Under the pieces are notes generated by a model, which ran no database searches, was not told where the DNA came from, and saw only the letters and a program-made list of their open reading frames with translations. Position numbers and translations under genes: made by a program. From NCBI GenBank assembly GCA_036266155.1, contig DATANR010000328.1, positions 1 to 64,000 of the forward strand: a stretch of 64,000 nt of DNA, given 5' to 3'. The DNA is from SIAJ01 sp036266155. Lineage in GTDB: Bacteria > Planctomycetota > Planctomycetia > Gemmatales > Gemmataceae. Of the stretch, positions 24,431 through 33,004 are shown one piece after another (the stretch's first letter is position 1; every line of letters starts with the position of its first letter).

Positions 24431-26959
24431 ATGTTTAATTCTCGGGCTTACTTTAACTCGCGGCCGGATGGGTTTGGTGTGCTGGAGATCGTCGACGAAT
24501 CCGCAGTGGATGGCCCACGTCAATTTGCCCCACTCGCACGGACCGACCTCACCGGCGAGGTGACGGGGCCGCTGGCCTCACTGCGATTGACGCAGACATT
24601 CCGGATGACTGGTCCGACGGCCACCCCGATCGAAGTGCTCTATCGGTTTCCGCTGCCCGGCGATGCGGCCGTGATCGGCGTTCGTGTTCGATTTGGCGAC
24701 GTTGTCATTCAGACCACGCTGAAGGAACGGGCGGCCGCCGAAGCCGACTATGACGAGGCCAAGGGACTTGGCCGCCAGGCGGCGCTGTTGACGCGCGAGT
24801 CACCGGATGTGTTCACGCTCGCGGTCGCCGGCATTCACGCGGGTCAAGACGTCCGTGTCGAAACTGAATATGTGCAGCTTGCCCGTGCGGAGTCCGGCGG
24901 TTGGTCACTGCGCATCCCGTTGACCACGTCGCCACGCTATGTCCGGAGCGATGAGGCCGAATCGCCGCATGCGGCCGGGCAACCGCTGGCGATCTTGCGC
25001 GATCCCGATCATCGCTTTGCCCTTGATCTGGTTGTTCGCGGCGGAGCGGTTGCCAGTTCGACACACACTCTGTCTGTCGACGGCGAACGCGTCCGGCTTC
25101 GTGATGGCGACGTTCTGCCCGACCGCGATTGCGTGCTCACTTGGAAGCCGGCGACCAGCGATCGGCCGGCGTTGACCACCTGGGTTCAACCCGATCCGGC
25201 GACCGGCCGAGCCTACTTCCTGGCGCTGTGTGCGCCGCCGGCGCGCACGGCGAGTGTTGCCGCACGCGAAGTCATCGTTCTGGTCGATCACTCCGGCTCC
25301 ATGTCCGGTCCCAAATGGGAAGCGGCCGACTGGGCCGTCGAGCGCTTCCTTTCCGGCTTGACCGAGCACGACGCGTTCGCTCTGGGCGTCTTCCACACAA
25401 CGACGCGCTGGCTTGCGAACAAGACCATTCCGGCGACGCGTGAGTCGGTTGCCCAGGCCGTGCATTTCCTGAAAGCCAGCAAGGACAATGGCGGCACCGA
25501 ATTGGGCGTGGCCCTGGAACAGGCGCTCGATTTGCCGCGTGCGACCGGAACACGGGCGCGCCACGTCCTCATCATCACCGATGCCGAGGTTTCGGACTCC
25601 GGTCGGCTGCTGCGGTTGGCCGATGCCGAGACTGTGCGCACCGATCGTCGTCGCCTGAGCGTGCTGTGCATCGACGCAGCCCCGAACGCCACATTGGCGA
25701 CAGAGCTGGCCGAACGCGGCGGCGGCGTGAGCCGATTCCTGACCAGCAACCCAAATGAAAACGACGTGACGACGGCGCTCGACGAGGTGCTTGCCGACTG
25801 GGCCGCTCCGGAGCACATCGGCTTGACGTTGACGATCAATCGCCCGGCGACCGAAGCCGTCGGACGATCGGTGAGCTTGCACGCTCCCGGCCCCGCGACG
25901 GCGATCGACCTCGGCGACCCGCCGGCCGGTCGGCCATTCTGGGTGGCCGGCCGAACGGCACTAGCCGGCGGTGCGCTCAAGCTCCAGCTCGGCACTCCGA
26001 GCGGTTCGCTCGCCGAATGCGTCGTTGATCCCGCCGCGGGTTCGACGCCCGGCCTGAAGCCGTTGTTCGGCGCCGAGCGCATTCGTCGGCTTGAATACTT
26101 GATGGAGTCGTTCGTCAATGGCGACGCATTGCAAACCGAACTCGATCGACTCGGCTACACCGTGAAATCGGAAGCGGAGTCGAAGGTCTACGCGGAGAAC
26201 ACACACCGCGCAGGCGCGGAGGTTGTCCGCGAGATACTGGTGCGCGAATCACTCGATTTCGGGTTGGCAAGTGCCGCGACGGCCTTTGTGGCCGTTCGCA
26301 CCGAATCCGGTCAGCGAGTGAGCGAGACGCTGGTCGTGGCCAACGCGTTGCCGGACGGTTGGTCAACGCTCTCTGGAGGAGTCGGAGGGCGAGGCTCACT
26401 CGGCGCCGCAAGCATGATTTACGGGGATGTATTCGCGTGCGCCGCGCCGGCCGCGCCGCCGCAACGGATGCGCTTGATGAAAGCCAGCGCTCCCCCCGCT
26501 GCCAGTTACCGGCTCGGCGGTAGCAGTCGGTACTTCAGTGATGGCGATACGACGACGGATTTTGATTGCACCTCGGCCGCTTCGCCGGCGACGCCCGCGA
26601 CGACAATTCACGTGGCCGCTGGGCAACACGCGCCGGGTGACGGGACCGTCCTGCTCGATTCCGCGCGCGAAGCGCTGACCTCGAGTGGGCGACTCTCGTC
26701 ACTATCAATCTCATCGACCGACCCGGCACTGACGGCGGACGCCATCGGGCCGGAGTTGACGATCCTCGTGTTCATTGGCGACCTCACCAGTCCGCGCGCT
26801 TCGATCCGCTTGGCGGACGTACTTCGTCAGGGCGGTCGTCGGCCGTTGAATTTGCGCCGCGCTGCGAGCGAGGAGTTGCGGCTGGTCATTCGCGACCCGG
26901 AAGGGAAGTGGCACACCGGCATGCCGGCGGTTACCATGGTGCTGGATTGGGAAGCATGA
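24431..26959 (+). CDS. VIT domain-von Willebrand A domain protein
   Basis: An 842-residue protein related to inter-alpha-trypsin inhibitor heavy chains. The N-terminal VIT domain (about 30-150) shows LRLTQTFRMTG, VLYRFPLPGDAAVIGV and the 'KERAAAEADYDEAKGLGRQA' signature. The vWA domain (about 275-450) has an intact MIDAS, VLVDHSGSMSGPKW, with TELGVALEQAL and VLIITDAEVSDSG. The C-terminal approximately 400 residues are unassigned, with Ser/Thr/Ala-rich linkers. No signal peptide or transmembrane helix is seen at the chosen ATG, which has GGAG just upstream. It probably binds divalent cations and protein partners. Confidence 0.85.
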   Translation: MFNSRAYFNSRPDGFGVLEIVDESAVDGPRQFAPLARTDLTGEVTGPLASLRLTQTFRMTGPTATPIEVLYRFPLPGDAAVIGVRVRFGDVVIQTTLKERAAAEADYDEAKGLGRQAALLTRESPDVFTLAVAGIHAGQDVRVETEYVQLARAESGGWSLRIPLTTSPRYVRSDEAESPHAAGQPLAILRDPDHRFALDLVVRGGAVASSTHTLSVDGERVRLRDGDVLPDRDCVLTWKPATSDRPALTTWVQPDPATGRAYFLALCAPPARTASVAAREVIVLVDHSGSMSGPKWEAADWAVERFLSGLTEHDAFALGVFHTTTRWLANKTIPATRESVAQAVHFLKASKDNGGTELGVALEQALDLPRATGTRARHVLIITDAEVSDSGRLLRLADAETVRTDRRRLSVLCIDAAPNATLATELAERGGGVSRFLTSNPNENDVTTALDEVLADWAAPEHIGLTLTINRPATEAVGRSVSLHAPGPATAIDLGDPPAGRPFWVAGRTALAGGALKLQLGTPSGSLAECVVDPAAGSTPGLKPLFGAERIRRLEYLMESFVNGDALQTELDRLGYTVKSEAESKVYAENTHRAGAEVVREILVRESLDFGLASAATAFVAVRTESGQRVSETLVVANALPDGWSTLSGGVGGRGSLGAASMIYGDVFACAAPAAPPQRMRLMKASAPPAASYRLGGSSRYFSDGDTTTDFDCTSAASPATPATTIHVAAGQHAPGDGTVLLDSAREALTSSGRLSSLSISSTDPALTADAIGPELTILVFIGDLTSPRASIRLADVLRQGGRRPLNLRRAASEELRLVIRDPEGKWHTGMPAVTMVLDWEA

Positions 26960-26992
26960 GATTCAAAGGCAATTGAGCGGCTGGATGAGTCA

Positions 26993-27397
26993 ATGAAACG
27001 TCGACTTCGTGTCAGATGGATCGTTGGATTGGTCGCCGTCCTCGTGTTGGCGATCACCTGCTGGATTGCAAAAGTCGCTTATTCTTGGAGCAGCGGCGGC
27101 CCGCGGCATAAATTCGTGCTTGCCGAGCCGCCGCTCTTTCTCACGGACGAACTTGCGGTTGCGAAAGCGCGTGAGTCGCTGGCACTGGACGGCCTCGACC
27201 CGAACGTCTGGCATCTTTACCCGTCCGAGCGCACAACCGCACCCAACGGACGTGCCGATCAGTTCTTGGCGCGAAACGCATCCAATCCGAATCAGGGGAC
27301 GGTCCGATTTATGCGCGAGGGCAAGGGCACGGACCGCTTTGTGGGTGTTGAATTGGCGGGGAATCGCGTGACGTGTCATGGCTCATGGGGAAAGTGA
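26993..27397 (+). CDS. hypothetical membrane-anchored protein
   Basis: A 134-residue protein with a basic start (MKRRLRVRW) and one transmembrane helix (about residues 10-30, IVGLVAVLVLAITCWIAKVA), then a soluble domain. That domain has LTDELAVAKARESLALDGLD and ends RFVGVELAGNRVTCHGSWGK. No family recognised. It lies 33 bp after the VIT-vWA gene and 18 bp before a small membrane-protein gene on the same strand. Confidence 0.6.
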   Translation: MKRRLRVRWIVGLVAVLVLAITCWIAKVAYSWSSGGPRHKFVLAEPPLFLTDELAVAKARESLALDGLDPNVWHLYPSERTTAPNGRADQFLARNASNPNQGTVRFMREGKGTDRFVGVELAGNRVTCHGSWGK

Positions 27398-27415
27398 ACC
27401 GCACCCGAGTTTACC

Positions 27416-27583
27416 TTGAATGACGAATCAGATTATGGCGATCTAGATTCGTCCGATTCGACGAGTCGCCAAGTTCCGCTTCGGACGATTGTCATTTTGA
27501 TAGGCATAATGCTAATACTTGCGTGTTGTCTGTCCGGCGTTGTCTTCGTCGCGTTTCTACCTTCCGTGGGCCCGAAGAACTGA
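27416..27583 (+). CDS. 55-residue single-span membrane protein
   Basis: TTG 27416 opens an acidic, Asp/Ser-rich cytoplasmic tail (NDESDYGDLDSSDS). A clear transmembrane segment follows (RTIVILIGIMLILACCLSGV, then VFVAFLP) and the product ends with a short tail to TGA 27581-27583. It is in the same frame as the preceding gene, just beyond its stop. The ribosome site is poor and TTG is uncommon, so the start is unsure, but the acidic-tail-plus-helix pattern is unlikely by chance. Confidence 0.42.
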   Translation: MNDESDYGDLDSSDSTSRQVPLRTIVILIGIMLILACCLSGVVFVAFLPSVGPKN

Positions 27584-27637
27584 GACGCGCGACGGACGGA
27601 ATCGCGATTTCGCATCAATGCTGGCCCACGACTTTGC

Positions 27638-28225
27638 ATGGCCGACACGTCGCTGAGTTTGCTCGATCGACTTCAGCAGCGCTCCGACGCGGAGGCGTGG
27701 GATCGCTTTGTAGAGTTGTACACGCCGGTGTTGCGTGCGTGGTTGCGGCGCTATGACGCGCTGGCGCCCGCGGACGTCGACGACATCGTTCAAGATGTGC
27801 TCATTGCCGTGAACAAGGATCTGCCGGGCTTCCAGCATTCCGGCCGGCCCGGCGCTTTCCGGTCGTGGTTGCGGACAATCCTCGTCCATCGCTTGCAATT
27901 TTTCTGGCGCACTCGACAACGCCATCCCGCGGCCGTGGGAGGTAGTGAATTTCTCGACGTCGTGCAGCAACTCCACGACGGCGCCACGCCGACCAGTCAG
28001 TTGTGGGACTCGGAACACGATCGCCAGTTGGTGCGTCGGCTGTTGGAGTTGGTTGAAACGCAGTTCGCGCGACCGACGTGGCGGGCCTTTCAGATGCAAG
28101 TGCTCGACGGGCTGCCGGCCGAGCGCGTGGCGCTGGAGCTAAAGATGCCGTTGCACTCGGTTTATGCCGCCAAATCACGCGTGCTCCACGCCCTTCGCGA
28201 GCGCGGCGAACAGTTTGTCCGCTGA
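27638..28225 (+). CDS. ECF-family RNA polymerase sigma factor (kinase-associated)
   Basis: A 195-residue sigma factor with regions 2 and 4. Region 2: WDRFVELYTPVLRAWLRRY, then PADVDDIVQDVLIAVNKDL and FRSWLRTILVHRLQFFWR. Region 4: PTWRAFQMQVLDGLPAERVALELKMPLHSVYAAKSRVLHALRERG. This is the planctomycete type found next to Ser/Thr kinases, and the next gene (72 bp on) is such a kinase with an N-terminal zinc-binding anti-sigma motif, so the two probably form a signalling unit. Confidence 0.92.
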   Translation: MADTSLSLLDRLQQRSDAEAWDRFVELYTPVLRAWLRRYDALAPADVDDIVQDVLIAVNKDLPGFQHSGRPGAFRSWLRTILVHRLQFFWRTRQRHPAAVGGSEFLDVVQQLHDGATPTSQLWDSEHDRQLVRRLLELVETQFARPTWRAFQMQVLDGLPAERVALELKMPLHSVYAAKSRVLHALRERGEQFVR

Positions 28226-28297
28226 ATTCCCATTTTCGGTGTCAGAAAGCGCAGGGGACTGCACTTTATCCTTCGCCCACTGTCGCGAGGCCGAGCC

Positions 28298-30811
28298 GTG
28301 GCAAATATGCAAGCCGTCCATCCGGGTCCGGACCAGTTGAGCGAGTTCGCGCTTGGGAAGCTGCTCCCGGACCAGATCGACGCGATCGAAGAACACTTGT
28401 CCGGCTGCGCGCCATGCTGCGAGACGCTGCGGCAGTGCCAGCAGGACACGTTCGTCGCGCTCGTCGGCGCGATGGGCGCTTCGCCCGACGGCCTGGGCGC
28501 GACCCTGACCCAGGCGCCGGGCACGACGCCGACGGTGGGTGGTCCGCGAGCGTTTGAAGTTCCGATCGAACTGACCAACCATCCGCGCTATCGCGTCCTC
28601 GAATTGCTCGGCTCCGGCGGGATGGGCGCGGTCTATCGCGGCGAGCATCGCTTGATGCAGCGGTCGGTTGCCTTGAAGATCATCAATCCGAGACTGGTGG
28701 CGAGCGAGGCCTCGGTCGATCGGTTTCGTCGCGAAATCCAAGCGGCGGCACGCTTGCAACACGCCAACATCGTGGCCGCGTTCGATGCCGAGCAGGCGGG
28801 CGACGTTCACTTCTTCGTTATGGAGTACGTCGCGGGAAAAGACTTGCAGCGCGTCCTCGACGAGCGTGGCCCGCTGCCGATCACCGAAGCGTGTGCCTAT
28901 GTCCGTCAGGCCGCGCTCGGCCTGCAACATGCGCACGAAAACGGCATGGTTCACCGCGACATCAAGCCGCACAACCTCGTTGTTGTTGCCGGTCGCGGTG
29001 ACGCGATGACAGGTGCCCAGGTCAAGATCCTCGACTTTGGGCTGGCGTCATTGACGAATGCCGAGGGTCTCACGGCCGAAATCGAGACCGCGAACGAAGC
29101 CGATTCGAGTTTGACACACGTCGGCGCGCTGATGGGCACGCCGGACTACATGGCCCCGGAGCAAGCGCGCGATGCGCACGCCGCCGACATTCGGGCGGAC
29201 ATCTACAGCCTCGGCTGCACGCTGTACACGTTGCTGACGGGCGCGGTTCCATTCCCGGGAGGCACGGCGATGGACAAGATCAAGGCGCATGCGGAACAGT
29301 CGCCGCGACCAATCGTGGAAATGCGCAAGGATATTCCGCCCGACCTGGCGCGCGTCCTCGACCGCATGTTGGCGAAAGATCCGGCGCGACGCTTTCAGAC
29401 GCCGGCCGACGTCGCGGCGGCATTGGCCCCCTTCATTTCGGACGTGGCCGCATCGAACCGCCGACGCGCTCGCCGACGGCTCGTGGCGCTGGCATTCGCG
29501 ACTGCGGCCGTCATTCTGCTGAGCATCGTTCACATTGCGACCGACAAGGGCCAGTTGAAGGTCGAATCGAAAGTCGATGACGTGCAAATTGTCGTTTCCA
29601 AAGACGGCAAGGAAGTCGAAGTCATCGACCTGACCAGCGGCACGGCCGTCAAACGCTTGCCTTCGGGCGAATACTCGGTCCGCCTAAAGGGCGAACGGTC
29701 TGATGTCATCCTGAATCGCGATGGTTTCACGATCGCACGCGGCAAGGAAGAAGTCGTTCGCGTCGAGGAGGTTGTCAAGGCACCCGTGGCCCAGGCAGCC
29801 AAGCCGCGGCGACAATTGACGCCGACGGACAAGATCACGCCGGCCCATCGCAAGGCGATCGACAAGGGCCTGGAATATCTGGTGAAGTCGCAGTCCAGCA
29901 TCGGCTTCTGGGAAGCGGTCGGCGGGCAGTATCGTGTGCCGATGACCGCCCTCTCCGGCATGGCGCTCCTGATGGACGGCAGCACGATCGATTCCGGTCC
30001 GTACGCCGAGTCGATCCGTAAGGCCGTCGATTGGTTAATGGCACAGAGCCGGGCCGGCGGACTGCTGGTCGGCGCCGACGACTCGCATTACTTCTTCGGT
30101 CACGGCTATGCGATGATGTTCCTCGCGACCGTCTACAGCCAACTGGAGGAAGGCGAACGGCGCGCCACGTTGCACAAACTGTTGACCAAGGCCGTCGAGT
30201 TCACGGCCAGCGGCACGACCTCGCGCGGCGGCTGGGGCTATGTCTTGGCGAAGGACGGGGGCGACTTCGACGAAAGCGCCACCACGATCGTGCAATTGCA
30301 GGCGCTGCGCGCGGCACGCAATGCGGGCATCGCCGTCCCGCGAGGATTGTTAGATGCCAGCTTCCTGCGCAAGTGCACCGGCCCGAACGGCGGCGTCGTT
30401 TACAGCATCACCTACGCTGATCGAAGCGAGCGACCACCGTTGACGGCGGCGGCCCTGAGCGCGAGCGAGTTCGATTCCGACCTCGCCAAGAAGTGGTGGA
30501 AAGCCTGTCAGAAAGAGTTGCCGTTGTCCAATCGCAAGAGGCTCGGCCACGACGAATTCACGCATTACTACTATGCCCAAGCCATCTATCAGCTCGGAGA
30601 AAATGGTTTCGTGCGGCTATTCCCCGAGTCGAAACCGGACGAGCGGCTGACGTGGTCGAAGTATAAAGACGCGATGTTTGATGGCATGATCGCGCAACAA
30701 GGGCCCGACGGGGGTTGGAACGGGCCACTGCTCGGCAAGGCGTACGGTACCGCCTGCTATTTGACGATCCTCCAGCTCGACAATGCGGCGGTGCCGATTT
30801 ATCAACGATAA
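28298..30811 (+). CDS. Ser/Thr protein kinase with N-terminal anti-sigma zinc motif and C-terminal squalene-cyclase-like toroid
   Basis: An 837-residue transmembrane receptor kinase. Residues about 10-50 hold an Hx3CxxC anti-sigma-type zinc motif (EEHLSGCAPCCETL). The kinase domain (about 95-385) is complete: GSGGMGAVYRG, VALKIIN, HRDIKPHN (Asp 221), DFGLAS and GTPDYMAPEQ. One transmembrane helix (about 395-414) is followed by a PEGA-like strand region (EVIDLTSGTAVKRLPSGEYS). The extracytoplasmic end (about 515-837) is an alpha/alpha-toroid (KAIDKGLEYLVKSQSSIGFW, GGWGYVLAKDGGDFDESATT, QGPDGGWNGPLL). GTG 28298 has GAGG upstream. The toroid may sense an envelope ligand. Confidence 0.9.
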   Translation: MANMQAVHPGPDQLSEFALGKLLPDQIDAIEEHLSGCAPCCETLRQCQQDTFVALVGAMGASPDGLGATLTQAPGTTPTVGGPRAFEVPIELTNHPRYRVLELLGSGGMGAVYRGEHRLMQRSVALKIINPRLVASEASVDRFRREIQAAARLQHANIVAAFDAEQAGDVHFFVMEYVAGKDLQRVLDERGPLPITEACAYVRQAALGLQHAHENGMVHRDIKPHNLVVVAGRGDAMTGAQVKILDFGLASLTNAEGLTAEIETANEADSSLTHVGALMGTPDYMAPEQARDAHAADIRADIYSLGCTLYTLLTGAVPFPGGTAMDKIKAHAEQSPRPIVEMRKDIPPDLARVLDRMLAKDPARRFQTPADVAAALAPFISDVAASNRRRARRRLVALAFATAAVILLSIVHIATDKGQLKVESKVDDVQIVVSKDGKEVEVIDLTSGTAVKRLPSGEYSVRLKGERSDVILNRDGFTIARGKEEVVRVEEVVKAPVAQAAKPRRQLTPTDKITPAHRKAIDKGLEYLVKSQSSIGFWEAVGGQYRVPMTALSGMALLMDGSTIDSGPYAESIRKAVDWLMAQSRAGGLLVGADDSHYFFGHGYAMMFLATVYSQLEEGERRATLHKLLTKAVEFTASGTTSRGGWGYVLAKDGGDFDESATTIVQLQALRAARNAGIAVPRGLLDASFLRKCTGPNGGVVYSITYADRSERPPLTAAALSASEFDSDLAKKWWKACQKELPLSNRKRLGHDEFTHYYYAQAIYQLGENGFVRLFPESKPDERLTWSKYKDAMFDGMIAQQGPDGGWNGPLLGKAYGTACYLTILQLDNAAVPIYQR

Positions 30812-30842
30812 GGAGGCGTTCTCGATGATTCGGCCGCGCTGA

Positions 30843-31023
30843 TCACGATTGCCGATTCATCAAGCCGGCTGCGATCAATTTCTTACGAACGAGCAAGCGC
30901 AACGGAGCGTTGATTTTCAGGACGCGAATTGTTGTCCGGCCGATTGCCGTCCGTCCACGCAGACTGCGGATGAATGATCCGTTCCCAAATGTCGGCTTCA
31001 GTGACGGTAGCGGCAACGGGCAC
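30843..31023 (-). pseudogene. possible frameshifted small gene
   Basis: GTG 31023, with TAGGAATC upstream, opens VPVAATVTEADIWERIIHPQ in a sensible frame that soon hits a stop. In the neighbouring frame the sequence continues TTIRVLKINAPLRLLVRKKL to a TGA at 30843. Together they would make about 60 residues resembling short planctomycete 'TEADI..Rii.P' proteins. The join is inferred, and the region (30812-31113) holds nothing else I can identify. Confidence 0.28.
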
Positions 31024-31113
31024 GGCTGATTCCTACGAGACGTTGGCACGTTGCGTTATTCTACCAACCTCGCCACCCTGCAAAAGGGCTTGTCATTTCG
31101 ATGAAGCGGTCGA

Positions 31114-32181
31114 CTACTTCCGCACGGACAACAGTTCGCGGATTTCCTTCCGGATGGTCGCCCGCTTCTTTGCCTCGTCGGCCGGCACCGGGTCGTCCTT
31201 CGTCTTCTCAAGCGATTCGATGATCTGCTGGCACGCCTTGCTGAAATCCTTGTCCTTCGACCCGGCCGCAGTTCGCAGGGCCGGCAGCAAGGGCTTGGCG
31301 GCCGCGCCCAGCCGATACGCTCCCCAGACCGCTCCGTACGCCGCGTGCGATTCCCATTCCGACTCGGTCTTCAACATCTTCTCCAACTCCGGCAACACTT
31401 CCTCCGCCGGCACTCCGCACTCCGCGAGATCGGTTGCTCCATGGCCGCGGACGGTGGGGGATTTGTCGGCGAGCTTCGTCCGAGCTCGGGCCAGCAGGTC
31501 GTCGGGACCGACGAACGTCACGCCCGCCGGGAGTTCCAGCACATCAACCCGAATGTCCTTGCTCACGTCGGCCAGCAGCTTCTCCAATCGATCGTGGGCC
31601 TCGGGCGTGATCTTGCTCTTGAGCGCCTCGCGGAAGAGCGCCGCCGCCGGCGTCCCGAGTGCCGCCAACTCCTTGGTCGCCTGCTCGCGGACCTTGAAGT
31701 TATCATTGCCGAGGTCCGCAATCCACTTCCGAGCGGCCGCCGGGTCGGCCAGAACGGGCGGTCCGACGTTCGGGATGTACACCGTCATGGTCGCGAGCCC
31801 CGTAGCCTTCACTCGCCGGTTCGGACGATCGCCGGAGATGCGCATCGTCCAGTCGTAGGGGTAAGATTCCTTGCCGAGATCGAACGGCGTGGCCGCGAAC
31901 GGCACGAGGATGACTTCATGTTTGCCTGCCTTGATGGCCGCGAACTTGCGCAGCGCGTCATTGAGCGCCTTCGGCCCGCCGTGAAAATAGACCTCGTAAT
32001 CTCCGTCCGACGGCCCCGCGGACAGCACCGTCCGTTCGGGCACATTGAACGCGGCAAGGACCTCTTTCTCGAACCCGTCCGGCCCCAACGGCGCGTTGCC
32101 GATCATGATCTCGCGCAAAGCAAACGCCGGCGTGGCGGCAAGCAGACTGGCGACGAGAGCGACAAGAATGACGCGGCGCAT
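31114..32181 (-). CDS. secreted HEAT-repeat-like protein
   Basis: A 355-residue exported protein with signal peptide MRRVILVALVASLLAATPAFA, which favours ATG 32181 over the start ten codons earlier. After an N-terminal beta-rich domain (REIMIGNAPLGPDGFEKEV, YEVYFHGGPKALNDALR, and TMTVYIPNVGPPVLADPAAA), alpha-helical HEAT-type units follow: WIADLGNDNFKVREQATKEL, LADKSPTVRGHGATDLAECG and YGAVWGAYRLGAAAKPLLPA. 'DLGxxxFxVREqAtkeL' units are common in planctomycete envelope proteins. Partner and role are unknown. Confidence 0.75.
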   Translation of the reverse strand: MRRVILVALVASLLAATPAFALREIMIGNAPLGPDGFEKEVLAAFNVPERTVLSAGPSDGDYEVYFHGGPKALNDALRKFAAIKAGKHEVILVPFAATPFDLGKESYPYDWTMRISGDRPNRRVKATGLATMTVYIPNVGPPVLADPAAARKWIADLGNDNFKVREQATKELAALGTPAAALFREALKSKITPEAHDRLEKLLADVSKDIRVDVLELPAGVTFVGPDDLLARARTKLADKSPTVRGHGATDLAECGVPAEEVLPELEKMLKTESEWESHAAYGAVWGAYRLGAAAKPLLPALRTAAGSKDKDFSKACQQIIESLEKTKDDPVPADEAKKRATIRKEIRELLSVRK

Positions 32182-32259
32182 GCGATCCCCGCAAAAGGAG
32201 GCGATGCTCATTAGACGAGCGAGGCGGGGAAGTGACTACTGGGCGGGGTATGCGGGACC

Positions 32260-32321
32260 TTGCATCCTTCTCGCGGAGCGAGAAGGCTACGTAGCCATCT
32301 CGCTCCGCGAGATGACTGCAA
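32260..32321. repeat. nested palindromic repeat, family B copy 3 (arms joined)
   Basis: Two 31-bp arms meet directly (32260-32290 and 32291-32321). The left arm has the hairpin CTTCTCGC, loop GGA, GCGAGAAG; the right arm has CATCTCGC, loop TCC, GCGAGATG. The arms differ at a base pair, yet each remains self-complementary. Confidence 0.9.
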
Positions 32322-32388
32322 GGGCGCCATTCGGCGAATTGTGATCTACATTTCCAAATCACCGCCGAACATCCTGGAAAGTCTTGCT

Positions 32389-32982
32389 ATGAAGCGCTCC
32401 ATCGCTTTGCTCACGACCTTTGTCGTCTTAACTTGTGGGCCGGTCGCCTGTGCGTTTAACCCTTACGATCCGGGCGCGAAAAAATTGATGCCGAAGGATC
32501 AGCTTGCGATCTTCGAAAAGATGGAGGCGCTCGCCGACCAGGACTGGAGTTTGTCGTCTCGCATCAAGGAGGCCAAGCAGCGTCAGGAAGAGAAAGAGAG
32601 AATCGGAACCCAAGCGCGGGAACTGCATGAGCTGATGATAACGAAGCTGAAAACGGAAGGTCTAAAAGACTGGATCGGCACGTGCGACATCCTCATGCCG
32701 GACAATGCCGTCGTCTTCGATTCCTGGCAGGCAATCCGCACCAGTTTGCAAACAAGCAAGAAAGCGACCGGCAAGGTCCCCGACGCCCTGAATGCAGTCA
32801 AGCTCAAAGAGATCATCCGGTTCTCGACCAAGCCGGATGCAAGCTATGCGATGCCGAAGGATCGCACCAAGAACCTGTACGGGATTGACCTGATCATCAA
32901 ACTCGACACGATCACAGCCGTCGAAAAAGTGGGCACGCGGCCCGACCCCGTTCCCAAGACGCCGGCGCCAAAGAAGAAGTGA
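32389..32982 (+). CDS. secreted hypothetical protein
   Basis: A 197-residue exported protein, signal peptide MKRSIALLTTFVVLTCGPVACA. The mature part is charged and mostly helical (DQLAIFEKMEALADQDWSLS, then KEAKQRQEEKERIGTQARELHELMI, a likely coiled coil). A mixed region follows (ILMPDNAVVFDSWQAIR), and the tail is rich in Pro and Lys. No family recognised. ATG 32389 with GGAAAG upstream is clearly better than the in-frame start at 32260 inside the repeat. Confidence 0.65.
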   Translation: MKRSIALLTTFVVLTCGPVACAFNPYDPGAKKLMPKDQLAIFEKMEALADQDWSLSSRIKEAKQRQEEKERIGTQARELHELMITKLKTEGLKDWIGTCDILMPDNAVVFDSWQAIRTSLQTSKKATGKVPDALNAVKLKEIIRFSTKPDASYAMPKDRTKNLYGIDLIIKLDTITAVEKVGTRPDPVPKTPAPKKK

Positions 32983-33004
32983 TCGAGGCGTCTCGAATTG
33001 TTCC

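Noticed and set aside
24136..24432. 98-codon reverse frame before the VIT-vWA gene
   Set aside because: Low-complexity Ser/Thr/Gly reading that starts on top of the forward gene's start; no recognisable domain.
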